The translations under genes were made by a program, and so were the position numbers. Under the pieces are notes generated by a model. The model was not told the origin of the DNA. It made no database searches and saw only the letters and a program-made list of their open reading frames with translations. This document shows, piece after piece, positions 1 through 10,786 of a DNA stretch of 64,000 nt. Source of the DNA: Nereocystis luetkeana. Lineage: Eukaryota > Sar > Phaeophyceae > Laminariales > Laminariaceae. The stretch lies in assembly GCA_031213475.1 (NCBI GenBank), contig JARUPZ010000021.1, positions 4,440,438 through 4,504,437 on the forward strand, read 5' to 3'. Each line of letters starts with the position of its first letter. Position 1 is the stretch's first letter.

Positions 1-593
1 ATTCGTTTTCGTGTGATGTCTTCCACCAGCGCTCTGACGACAGTTGCACTCACCCATTCAGAACGAGTGGATCCCTAGCGAGAGCTACCCTGTCGCAACA
101 GTTCTGCGGGCAAGCGGCTTAAAAACTTTCCTCCAACGCGCCGGACAGATAGAAAATCGATCCCCACTTCACGGATCCAGATGCTTCGGGGCGTATAGAT
201 CGCTGATCTGTACTTGTATGATCTAGTAATAGCTCATGTTTCCGGGTGGGAGAAGTAAAATCTGACTTGATGTAGGACATGCTGCCTGGGTTCGATCTGT
301 ACGGTACAGATCCTGCACAACAGATATTAACCGCAGAATAGTATCTAGATGATCTAGATCGTGATATGTGCTACTTAATATTCAGATCCTGCAATATATT
401 ATAGCGGCAGGTTATGTAGCATCTAGATGATCTACAGCAGATAGATAGATCGTCGTTTGTCCGACCTATTAAATGAGAACCCTGCTGTCAGTCATCAATC
501 GTAGCTAATTTTCACTGCGGCAGCGGATGCTCACGTTGTTGTGCTCTGTGAGCACATTCACCGGCGGAGATCGGGAGCGGCGTGGTACCATAC
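1..593. other. No gene seen; left-edge region of the fumarase intron
   Basis: I looked on the minus strand for the next fumarase exon (the family's substrate-binding 'TGSGTQ.NMN' block) and did not find it, so this is probably intron sequence of that gene. It carries A/T-rich, GATCTAGAT-like repeats at about 200-450 that recur at about 41390-41560, 56720-56850 and 58980-59060. Confidence 0.5.
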
Positions 594-3486
594 CTCGTCG
601 GCGGCCTGAATGATGGCTTCTCCGATAGACTTCTCCATTTTCCCCTTGGACACGTTGTACATCGCCGCGCACTTTTTCAGGATGCCAAACCCTGTGTGCG
701 CAATACATCAATCAATGCATGAGTGTTCACGCACTGATGCATTCATGTGTGCAACGTATTGTATGACATGCATACGGGCGATGGTGATTATGATCGCGGT
801 GGCATACCGGTATCAGTATCAGGGAAAGACAAGAGCGCGGGGCGTTTTATGTTTCATGCTGTGAGCGGAAATAAATAAAAAACAGACCGGGTACGGAAGG
901 GAGCGGGGGGGGAGGGTTGCAAACCTCGAAATGTACCTTGTACTCGTGATACCAAGGTATTGATAAGTTTTTTAGGTCGCTGAGTAGCATAGTGAAGATA
1001 AAATGAACATTAATTTTATCAAATCAGTCACTATTAATACACTGTGCTGAACCGCGGAACGATCCCGGGCAAGGATGTCATACGTACCCCGTCGGAGGTG
1101 TTTAAAGCACACATAAAACAAACAGCACACACGCACCACATACAGCACATGCCGCACATGCAGCACATGCAGCACATGCAGCACATGCAGCACACACAGC
1201 ACACACAGCAAATACAGAACAAACAGCACATACGTCAGCAGCAGGATAGAGTCAGCGCGGAAGCACGCGGCGGTCTCCAACATCGCCCTCACGCAAGTCT
1301 ACCAACACCTGCCAGTATCATGACCGCAGGACTGCTGCTCTAGACTACATAGTTGTACGTACGTACGAATACTCTCTCGTACCACAATATTATCACTGCA
1401 AAAACGTAAAGTCAGCCGCCGGTGTAGAGCCAGCTGTCATAGAACTGGATTAATTTCAGCATCTCGCCCGCCATAAAAACACCCCACTCAAAGCAAGGGC
1501 AAGTGAATTTCGCTCGGTTCAGCACGCACACACGCGACGACAAAATCGACCAATCACCACCGCGCTACTATTTGATAACCGCATACCCCCCGGCGGCATG
1601 TATTGGCCCACATACTTGAGTAGTTCGTTTTTTTCTGCCTCACACCAGTATGTGGCCACATAGTAATTTGTACCCTTCTGTCCAATAATCCAAGGAATGT
1701 TTGTATGTTAATATTGAATAAAAACACGCCTTTTACTTCGGGGCAGAGTGGTATAAATCTAGACTAGGGTGAACGATCAGAAGACGGACACTGGGTGTAC
1801 TGATGTCGCCAGGTAGAAATAACGGTTAAATGTGAAAACAACAAGCTCAGATAGGAGTGGTCACCGGTGGTACATAGGAGTCGTCTCCGGTGGCCACCGG
1901 CTACATAACCCAAAGGAGGACGCGACGCGTGCCGTGCGATATTGAGTTCACCGCCGCTTGTGCCCTTGATGGAGCCCGGACCGTCCCAGGCGGGCTTTGT
2001 CCGGGCGACTTCTGCGAAGCTGACAGGGTGCCGGTCAAATACGCTACTCAAGAAGCCGAGGTTTGATCTCTTCAATGGCCACCCCCTACACTGCAACTAC
2101 ACTACAGTACTATAGTACAGTACGTGTATATATATATGTATATGAAGGCCAAGAAAATAAGCTGATGACGCGCCCGAAAAGACCGGCCTCCTATACTAAC
2201 ACAGCATGTTTGATGCCGGGCGTCCAGTGACGAGCGCATTGGTGAGCCCGGGCGGCACCATATCCCCTTGTACGATGATATCCTTGCTGTCTATTGGATC
2301 TTCGTATTCGATCTTCGTCAAAAAAAAAATGGAGCAAAGTCGTGAATCGTGAAGAAACACGGATGGCGTTTCGCGTTGTTAATACCCTGGTATTGTCTCC
2401 GGCAGGCCGAGAGATGGGCGAAGAACATCTATTAATAGAAGGGAGAACTGTTGCTGAAGGAGTTGTCGCGGGGGTAAGCCCTTCCCTAGAGGCCTGGTGC
2501 TTGGCTATGCCTCTCAAGTGCATGCACAGGAAGACCGCGAAAAGAGGTTGCATGATCCTGTACAAACGCGATAGCTACGCTGGCTCTATCTGATACCAGT
2601 ACTTCTCTGCTCTGTAGGTACAACGGTAGATAGGGAGTGCCTATTAACCTACTGGCACAGCAGTGCCTGGCACGTACGTACTCGTATAGCTATAGCAAGT
2701 CTGCATGTATGTCGAGCGCAAAACATCCAGAAGGCTACCCGCTCCATCACATACTACGGCCGCTCCCCATCATAGGTCTCGGGCTTGGTTTGCTACTTGG
2801 GTTGCGTGCGTATGTCTACAGTTAGCTGATGTACAATTCTACGAGTATCAGTGTACCAGGTATCATATACCAGGTAGTACTCTGTAGATTGTCTTGTGTA
2901 CGAGGACTGCTCAACAGTCAGTGAAATAGCCAGCAGCCAGCAGATCGCTGGGAATTGGAAGCATAACATGATAAATGGTACCAGGTACCTGGTACCAGGT
3001 ACTATTTTAGGTACATACAAACTTTTTTTTTTTTTTTTTTTTTTATCCTCCGACGGATTGGTAAAAATAAAGCTTAAGCTCACCACACTTCCACGTTCGC
3101 AACTATTACTGCTGCTGCTGTATGCTGCTGCTTTGGAGAACAAATCACCAACCTTTGACAATCTCGATCGGCATGCGAGATTCTCTGCCGCCTATCGGGA
3201 AGTTTTTCAGGCTGCGCTGCGTCTGCGCGCCCCAGTACTTGGAGCTGTCCACGTGGACATCTCCAAAGGTGTCGGACTCGGTCCTCAAGCTCTCGGTACT
3301 CATCTTTGCCGTCGTCGTGTATCGCACAGCAGCAGATGAAGTCGGAGATGTGCTGAGTGTCACTAGACTAGGATTGGGGTTGTGCAGCACGAAGGCCCTG
3401 CTTACGGCAAAGCTGCTGCCGCTGCTGCAGAGACCTTGGAGTGCAAAAGATGCGGATGCGAAGGGGCGGAAGATCTTCGTCTGCAT
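594..3486 (-). CDS. Fumarate hydratase, class II, mitochondrial (5' two exons, partial)
   Basis: Class II fumarase interconverts fumarate and malate in the TCA cycle. Exon 1 runs from the ATG at 3486 down to 3153. It begins with a Ser/Arg/Phe-rich stretch starting [13 protein letters not shown], which looks like a mitochondrial presequence. It then enters the family's N-terminal block with [14 protein letters not shown] and RMPIEIVK. Exon 2 is 691-594 and reads [14 protein letters not shown]...IQAADE, the expected next segment. The split glycine codon (G|GG) and GT/AG borders at 3152 and 692 join the two exactly, giving an intron of about 2.46 kb. Catalytic regions lie beyond the window. An upstream in-frame TTG extension exists but has no ATG, so 3486 is preferred. 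Family identity is secure; the mitochondrial location is inferred from the leader. Confidence 0.9.
1140..1216. repeat. Minisatellite of a 9-mer CAGCACATG inside the fumarase intron
   Basis: About five near-perfect copies of CAGCACATG, running into CAGCACACA units. It explains the Cys/His-rich open frames on both strands here, which are not genes. Confidence 0.9.
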
Positions 3487-3732
3487 TCGGGTGGTAATGC
3501 CTTGAAATGGGTCAAAAACGGAAGGGATTGAGGTTGTGAGGATGCGTGCTGCGCGCAAGCTGCGCGAGTGTGCGTCGTGTGGGCGCTGGCGCAAGTCGCC
3601 CTGCCCCGGGTACGAAACGCTACCGTATAGTTATGAAACCCCTTATCTCCTTTCGAACCTAATTCGAACCTACAGCAGCGAAGCCAGCGCAACCGAGGCA
3701 ACACCGTCCTGCCTTTGGGGAAAACGCACGCA
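3487..3732. promoter_or_regulatory. Divergent intergenic region / probable bidirectional promoter
   Basis: The 246 bp between the fumarase ATG (minus, 3486) and the ATG of the thioredoxin-fold gene (plus, 3733) must hold both 5' leaders and promoters. No TATA box is evident. The sequence is GC-rich next to fumarase and A/T-richer around 3620-3680. The promoter role is inferred from geometry only. Confidence 0.5.
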
Positions 3733-6700
3733 ATGACGTTGGCGCGTATATTCGACCCCTATGCGATGGCCCTGAGCTTCCTCGTAGGCGGCGTGGGGTT
3801 CGGCATGACATTCTTCTTCAACACCAACGTCCAGGGCTGGGGAATGCACGAGATCGGCTATCCTGCTATGGCGATGGTGAGTTGACGTAAAGCTAACGCC
3901 AACCCGCCGGAAGAGAGAAGGGGTCATGCACGAGGAGAGGGTACCTTCAACTCTCATCGCGATCACGTTCTTGGCTGACATAAGAAGCACTCACAACTAA
4001 TAAGCTGCCAGGTACCAGGTGTTGGTAGAAGCAAACATAAGCGGCGTCTCCTTCCTCTCTCTTTGAGAGCACGTACATACACATTCAGCAAAATCAGCGG
4101 TGGATCCCGAGAGAACAGTATTTATGTACCCGTGTACCTGGTACCTGGTACAAGGTGCCCCTTCGACGCGGCATGACTCAAGGCTGATGGTAGTCAACTA
4201 CCTGGTACCTGGTACGTTCGTAATAATATGATTGTATACGAGGCGGAAGGAGCGTTGAATAGTGCATGGAGATATGTTGATATAGACTGCTGTGTACGTA
4301 CTCGTACGAAGATGCTTCGAGTTTATCGGAAATTGTATAGCCGAACCAGAGGACGTGATGTTGATGTTAATGTTGAAAGTTGTAAAAGCTTACGGCAGCA
4401 GCGACATCGATGTACAGCAGTACTATTCATACCATGGTACGTATTAATAAAGTACTATTGACACGTATTTATAGTACCCAGCGTACCCGTGCATTCGGCT
4501 GCGATATTGTCTGGAGGCAATCCTTCAGGCTGTGGTATGCTCGTGGGGCGTTTCCGAGGGGGTGTGTGTGAGCTCGTTCCCGAAACCGTAGAATGTGCAT
4601 GATATGCTGTCGAGGGTGTCGTGCAATGTGCTCAACGATTTCCTGTCGGACTTGTCCGTGCAGCTCTGGGTTTCCCAAAACACGCCGTGGTATTGTTCTC
4701 AAGAGAACAGGCCCCGTCTCCAACTTCCGTCGATGTTGTTCCGGCCGTCGTCAGGGTTACAGTATGCGCCGGCGGTGGTGTGATCCTGCCCGGAGAGAAA
4801 AACTGCGTGTCTTGCATGCGCGGCATCCCCGCTAACACGCCCCGCTAACACAGTTAGTGTGTCTTTCACTGAACAGCGAGCCGAACGGTGAAAGACACGC
4901 GGTTCAATGCAAGACACGCTGTGTTAGCGCGGCTGCCGCACGCGCAAAACACGCAGTTTTTTTTTTTTCCGGGCAGGATCACACCACCACGGCTGCCGCG
5001 GATGCCGGATGAGCAGCTTCCAAACGTTTACAGGCGACCAGTTCGCTTGTTCACTTTCGTGACTTGGTCCGGGCTCGACTCGAAGCGGTTGCAGATTTTG
5101 CTCCTGTCAAAGTTTCCCCCTATCCTCCTTCCTTTGGGTCCTGGCGGTCGCCAGACCAGCCGTTTCGAAAGCGTTGAGCTGAGTCAGGGGTTCCGCCAGC
5201 ACTTGATTCGCTCACAGGTAGACCCGCCTTCCGTTTGCCTGCAGGCGTTGTTGCCACGGGCTGCGAGGTTTCCGAGCCGGCGGAGGCCGCGTTCGCGAGC
5301 ACAGCAAATCCACCAGCAATCGCAGAGGCGTCTTTCTGGACAGAAATATCAGCAATAGCGATTGCCGTACGAGTAGAGCTTCTTGAAGGGAACACTATCT
5401 CAACCCCCCCCCCGGAAATTAAATCAACTCATTGAAGCTGTCGTCCATATGCAAGTCCGCCTCACAAGCGGTTCTTAGTAGGATGCAGCTCACCCTTCAT
5501 GCGACTCGCCGGACACCTCACGGCGCTTCGCGCTTGGTGCAAGCAATGTCTGCCTGGTCGGTGAAAACCCGACATGCTCCGTCCCGGCATTGTAGGGATG
5601 CGAGGGTCTATGGTCATACGACTACGGCCATGCATGAGATCGAGTACATCTCTCCTATCGAGTACACCCCCCCCCTCCCCCCCACCCCTCCCTGCATTCG
5701 CCTCCGCTCCGGGAACTCCCAGATATATGTCTACGCTCGAAACGCGCGGTTTCTCGAGACCGACGATAAGTTGAACGAAGAGCTTCTTGAAGGAAACACT
5801 GCCACGACCGCCACCGCCGATGGTGCTGACGGAAAGGATCAGAAGCTGCCGGCTCCTCCTACTAACGCTCCCGGGCTGGTTCTCGTCGCTGGGGGGCCAC
5901 TGAAGGCGCCAGCCGAGGGGTCGCTGTCGGTGGTCTTCTTTTTCGCGACGTGGTGCGCCAACAGCAAGAAGTGCTTGCCGTCTATCTTGTCGATGGCGGC
6001 GAGGTATCAGGATGAAGGTGGGACGGGTATGGGGGGAGGGGAGAGGGGCGAGGGGGGCGGCAGAGCAGAGGGAGGGGATGAAGGGGTGGTAGGGGGGGGT
6101 TGCTGAGAGGGAGGTGGGGGGGGGGGGGGGGGGTAGGTGGTGGATGTGAGGGACGCGGGAGCTTCTTTTCATTTTGCGCGCCGTAGGATGTGCAGCCGAC
6201 CGCACTCTCGTTGAGAAAGAAGGGCGGACAAATTGCAAACAGAACGGAAAGGTGTCGTTGTTCTGTTCATAACACGAGGTTCCCTCTTCGATAAGCGCTG
6301 TGTAGCGCTGGAGGGGAGGGAGGGGTATTTAAGAGAGTGCGCCCAGGGTGACCAACCTCGGAGAGACGCCCTGCGGCAATCGCTGACGGCGACTGTCCAA
6401 CGACTACGTTCAGCTAGGGGCGTGTCAGATATTACGTTTTGTGTCAGGTTATCTACGTGTGTCGGACCTCATCGGTGCAGACCGCACCGCATTTGGATCA
6501 GGTTGCACCGCATACTTTGTGTATCATATCGATTCAGATATTTACGAGTACCAGTATACAGTAGTTCTTGATTGGTATCAACGTCAGTTATTTGTGCGTG
6601 TTTTGAAACTGGGACGTGCTGCGTCTGCGTGCTTTCCTTGCGTGCAACTGCTACGGAGCTCTACCGTGGCGGCTCTGTTGCATTGACAGAGGACGAACGT

Positions 6701-9700
6701 CGCCGCCAGTACCATCGAGATCATTTTCATGTGATGTGAAGTGAAGCGAAACAAACAGGACGCCGTGCTTTTGGCGAGCGTCAGGCCTCACTCCTGTTGT
6801 CAAGCAGATTGTGGTACCACCCACACATAGACGCAGACGCCTGTGCCACTGCGGCACTTGAACGCGCCCTTGCTGGCCGCTACAGTACACACGAGGTGCC
6901 GTACAGGTCCAACGGTGTACCTACATTCCGATGCCAAGACCGGCGTATTTTTTACGCACCGCGAGTACTACAAGGTTGACAACAACCGCTGGACGCAGTC
7001 GCGAGTGTTGCCCAGCCAGGCGTCATCCTTCTGGAGGCTCTCTGCGAGCTCCCACGTCGGCCCAACAACCGCCTCTGGGAAATTAGGAGAGTCGTCGTCA
7101 GCCTTCAGGGCTTAGCCTTTATTTTGTTGTGTCGTGACTGTGGTCCCTTCCGCCCGCAGATCGTCCGCCGTCATTGTAGAACGCAATCGTGGGGCTGGCC
7201 CTAATGGCTGACTCTGACTCTCCTGGTTTCCCAGAGGTGGCTGGTGGGGCGACGAGAGAGGTCGCTGAGCTTTTTCCAGCAAGATGACACCTGGCTGGAA
7301 ACAATTCGTGGTTACACTCAGTGGCTGTTTCGAACCATGCGGTAATCGCGATTCTTTGGGAATGCCTCGGAATATCGGCACGGTCGGGATCTGTTTGATA
7401 CCCGTGTGTAGCTTCCAGCAAGGGCGCATCAAAGTGCCGCAGTAGAACAGACGTGTGCGTGTGTGTGCGTCCTCCCTGAAATTGCGACGTGAATTGTCTA
7501 CCCTTGCTTGGTCATGACGTCTAGCTCTGCCGCTTCGGCTCTATAGCTTCGACCGGGAACCAGCGTCGCGTCCGGTATCATCTAGTACCATTTAGTGTGA
7601 ACTGAAAGTAAGTGAAGCGAAGATGTCGTTATGTTACGATCATCAGGTTTTACTTATGTTGACCTGCAGCCGTGATGTCTCGCACACATAAGCAGACACC
7701 TGCTTCGGTGGGGCACTTCGATCTGTCTTAGCTGGCAGCTGCACACAGGCACCGTGGAGAACATTGTACCGATTTTCCGAGGTCAAGACCGGAGCGTTTC
7801 TGACGTACCCCGATCACCGCATGGTTAGAAATGAGCCCTGCGTGTACTTTTTCATGTGTTCCCAGCCACGCGTCAGCCTGCTGGGAAATCTCGGCGAGCT
7901 CCCCCATCGGACCCCCAAACGCCTCTGGGAAACCAGGAGAGTAAACGTCAGCCGCTAGGGCTAGCCCGATTTGTTTTTTCACCGTGACGGCTGTCTCTCC
8001 CGCGGGCGGCAAAACGGAAAAGGGTCCCCTTTTTGGTTTCGCCGCCTGCCGGAGAGACCACCGTCACGGTAAAGTTAGTGAGGGCCGCGCGTAGTTCCAG
8101 TGTAAATTCTGAGAGCCAAAGTTCGCAAGCTGGTCACAACTATACTAAGACACTATGACCCTAACCCCGACCCCTCCCGTACCCGCATGAACTTTGCCTC
8201 GAAAAAATCGGGTGTTTTTTTTGTTTTGTTGGAAAATTGATCGACGACATTGAAACATCATATAAAAATGTTTTCCGATTTCCACACTTGATCCTAGATA
8301 TAGTCCAGTGATACGGTGAAGCAACCAATTGCCATTGGGGTATGCATCATGCACGAGCTTTATTGTTGATGTTGTTTCGGACATCATGAGTCCTGTCTGC
8401 GGCGCGGGCTTGTTCTGTGGACGCTGGCGACAAAAATAATCCGGCGTTTAATTTTTAACGCAAGGAAGGTTCCTCGCGCGGGAGGGAGCGCTGTTGCTGG
8501 AGCCGGAAGACAGGCCTGTGCTTCTTTCTTTCTCGGCCGTGTCGTCTGCTTGTGGCTGGTGCTGTTGGAGGTGTTGTTGTTGGTGGCAGTTTTTGCTGTT
8601 GTTGTGGTTGTTGCTATTGTAGTCGTCGTTGCTGTTGTCGCTATAATTGTCATTGTTGTTGTAGTTGTAGTCGTTGTATTTTCCCCTCAAAACCTGGTTT
8701 GCAGTTGCAAACAGACGAGCGCTGCCCTTGCTTCCTTGTCTTTTGTAATAGATTTCCATCGTTGTCGTCGCCAGTCGACCGCCGCGGGCGAAAAAGAAAG
8801 AGGCGACCTTTACTGCCGTGACTCAGAAGCGGAAAAACGACCTGTCGAATTTCCCCTCACGTATTGGAGGCTTACAACTTACCATTCACCTTAGAGTAGG
8901 ATAATTTGGGGGTCAGTGCAAATATTATTTATAATAATAATTACAGTGCAAATATTCTTTACCTTTATTTTCAAAGAAACTGTCCCCCAGAGCATGGGTT
9001 GCAGCTGCACCGAGATTGATTCGCAGTGGAAATATGATTTACTCTTGTTTCAAACAAGCTGTCTCCCAGAACATGGGTTGCAGCTGTACCGAGATGGACG
9101 CTGTTCTCCTTGTATACTGTCGTTGTGCCTGGTGTTTGTTTCCCCCATCGCAACCGGACGTGAGTCAACGAGAGAAGGAAGTGATTAGCACCTCTCGCGA
9201 TGAAGAATAAGGCGGGTACCATACCGTAGAGGGGAGGGGCGAGGAGAGAGCCTGCTGTGGAACCCCGGGGGTCTTGAGTTCACGACTATTCCGGGGGGCC
9301 CTAGTTAACAGGACCTATGGTGTACATAAAAACCTATATATTCAACCATTATTACTAACAATATTTGGTCCTGTTAACTATGGCCCCCCGTAATAGCAAG
9401 AAGAGAGAAGATATATATATATATATATATAAGGACGACGATAATAACCCGGATCGAAAAAAACAAAATTAAACAATAAAGCACCGTCGTCGTTGTTGCT
9501 GTCGCCTCCCGACCGCCGCGTGCAAAAAAACGAAAACAGGGGTGAGCTTTGCCGGCGTGACCCAGGAATCAGAAGACGACCTCCGATACTTCGTCGAGAC
9601 GTGCCAGCGCCCCCTTCGATCGGTCACTCTGCTCGCCGACGAAGAGGGTGCGCTCACGGAAGGCTACCAGGGGGCCCACCGAACCAAGACCATCCCCCAC

Positions 9701-9901
9701 TGCTACATCGTCCGAGGGGGAACAGGGGACGGGTCTGGAGTTGTTGAGTGGCATGGGCACCCGACACGGTTGGAGCAAGCCCTGATTTATATTTTGGACT
9801 GTGCAGCGGAGGAGGCGGAGGAGGCGGGGGCGAGTGGGGAAGGGGGGGGCGGGGGTGCGACGACTCAAGCCAAGGTTCCTGAGGCGGTACCGGTGGATTA
9901 G
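3733..9901 (+). CDS. Membrane-anchored thioredoxin-fold protein with CxxS site (four-exon model)
   Basis: Proposed exons are 3733-3876, 5155-5217, 5723-6017 and 9540-9901, about 287 residues with every splice phase compatible. Exon 1 starts MTLARIFDPYAMALSFLVGG and is a hydrophobic, glycine-rich anchor. Exons 3-4 hold the thioredoxin fold: strand plus active site SVVFFFATWCANSKKCLP (about residues 150-167), then GVSFAGVTQE, and the cis-proline strand TIPHCYIV followed by VEWHGHP. The active site resembles TlpA-type WCxxC but the second cysteine is serine (C-A-N-S). The tail is Gly/Glu/Ala-rich and ends at a TAA. The join of exons 3 and 4 is strongly supported, since both sides complete one fold. 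Joining exons 1-2 rests on phase and position only; they could be a separate small gene. Function beyond the fold is unknown. Confidence 0.7.
4774..4988. repeat. Foldback (large inverted-repeat) element
   Basis: The outer arms GGTGGTGTGATCCTGCCCGG (4774-4793) and its exact reverse complement (4969-4988) bound an imperfect palindrome. The arms continue inward with matching CTGCGTGT..., GCTAACAC... and end in GTGTCTTTCAC/GTGAAAGACAC around an 18-nt loop. It sits in intron 1 of the thioredoxin-fold gene. No target-site duplication is obvious. Confidence 0.85.
5429..5692 (+). mobile_element. Repeat family A copy, ending in a C-run just before an exon
   Basis: Matches the copies at 13610-13800, 17345-17745, 31672-31890, 52890-53140, 61656-62175 and 62228-62770. 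Shared landmarks are GGATGCAGCTCACCC, GGCGCTTCGCGCTTGGTGCA, TGCTCCGTCCCGGCATTG and CTACGGCCATGCATGA, then GAGTACA plus a C-run. It ends about 30 nt before the acceptor at 5722. The long open frame that includes it is a read-through and not coding. Confidence 0.85.
6890..7190 (+). repeat. Intronic repeat family M, copy 1
   Basis: In the 3.5-kb intron 6018-9539. Shares a pattern (CCGATGCCAAGACCGG..., CGCCTCTGGGAAA..AGGAGAGT, then GTGACTGTGGTC) with the inverted copy at about 7140-7430 and the direct copy at 7740-8010. No intact gene is seen in it. Confidence 0.7.
7140..7430 (-). repeat. Intronic repeat family M, copy 2 (inverted)
   Basis: On the minus strand it carries ATATTCCGAGG..., GCATGGTTCGAAAC, CCACCTCTGGGAAACCAGGAGAGT, matching copies 1 and 3. 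It overlaps the end of copy 1, so together they form an inverted pair. Confidence 0.7.
7740..8071 (+). repeat. Intronic repeat family M, copy 3, ending in a hairpin
   Basis: Direct copy of the 6890-7190 unit (CGCCTCTGGGAAACCAGGAG). It runs into a strong inverted repeat at 7979-8071: CACCGTGACGG...TCTCTCC and GGAGAGACCACCGTCACGG face each other around GGCGGC-rich inner arms. Confidence 0.75.
8565..8690. repeat. Degenerate GTT/GTC trinucleotide tract
   Basis: An interrupted GTT/GTC/GTA run gives long artificial Val or Asn/Asp frames on both strands. It is intronic in the thioredoxin-fold gene. Confidence 0.8.
8938..9095. repeat. Two-copy tandem repeat, about 73 bp
   Basis: The units share CAGTGnAAATAT, TTTACTnTTnTTTC, CTGTCnCCCAGAnCATGGG and TTGCAGCTG. 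They are intronic. Confidence 0.75.
9288..9394. mobile_element. 107-bp MITE (family B), copy 1
   Basis: Terminal inverted repeats CGGGGGGCCCTAGTTAACAG and CTGTTAACTATGGCCCCCCG. An identical layout and the same length are found at 55731-55837 and 61264-61370. It has no coding capacity. Confidence 0.9.
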
Positions 9902-10786
9902 TTGAGCTGAGCTTAGCCGAAGGAGCGATTGGGTAGAGGCGTGTGGAGCTCTCAAGGGGTGTGTGTGTGTTTTTGCCGTGGCTTTGCTGTACGAGTGCTG
10001 CGCTTCCCTATCTTTGTTTTTTGTTTTTGTTTGTGTTTCTATTAAAAAAAAAATGTTGGAGGGAAAACGTCAGGTGTGAAGAGTTCTCCGGACCGGATTT
10101 GTTTCGCTGAAGGAAACAGAACATCAGCCGTCGAGGTGAAGGTCAACGTGTCCGAGGGGTTTCATTTTGTTCCGTTGTTTTGGGCCGGCATCCCAGGACC
10201 GCTCGATGCGCGAAAAACTGTTTTGGCCTGCCTTCAATGAGTTTACACATCCCTCTGTTAGGGTGTGAGTAGGGTGTGAGATTATGGCAGCCCCTGCTAA
10301 CAATCTTCTGGGTGACCACGTCTTGCGAAGCTATCGTAACTATTTCGGGCATGGAATCCCACGCTTACCTCTACTGCCGAGCCAGTGAATGGCGATGGCC
10401 TGACTTTCCCTACGTGGTGGGTGTTCTATTTTCGATATTGGGGTGGTCGTATGTTTCGAGCACACGCTGTTACTGATGTTGCGGCCAGCAGTATACTGGC
10501 AGAGTCTACGGTAGCAGGGTTATACTTCATAGGCCGTGCGGCGGTGCGCTGGAGCCCATTTTTCGCGAGAATTTCGCTTCGCGCAGCATGTGCTGGAGTC
10601 GATACGTGGCTTGCCGCACCTCCGTCTTTTGGTGCCGCCCTTTGTTTGGCCGCCACGTTGAACGTGCGTGTTTTTCGCGTTTTATCAGTCCTTGCAACAT
10701 TTTGACGTGGGCTATCTCGCGACACCTCGGGGTCAACAGCGCGGTATCACCCCAGAGAACAAGTAAGCTCACACACCAGGTATCTA
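9902..10786. other. Convergent intergenic region, no gene seen
   Basis: Lies between the TAA of the plus-strand thioredoxin-fold gene and the TGA of the minus-strand LSm11-like gene. It must contain both 3' untranslated regions. Short frames here show no recognisable domain. A T-rich stretch (10015-10050) could belong to the first gene's 3' end. Confidence 0.5.

Noticed and set aside
972-1343. Cys/Leu/His-rich ORFs on both strands
   Set aside because: Products of the CAGCACATG minisatellite.
5432-5720. N-terminal part of the ORF that runs into the thioredoxin exon
   Set aside because: It is translated repeat (same peptide appears at 52.9, 62 and 17.5 kb); the exon starts at the acceptor at 5722.
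8384-8894. Asn/Asp- or Val-rich ORFs
   Set aside because: Also a GTT/GTC tract inside an intron.
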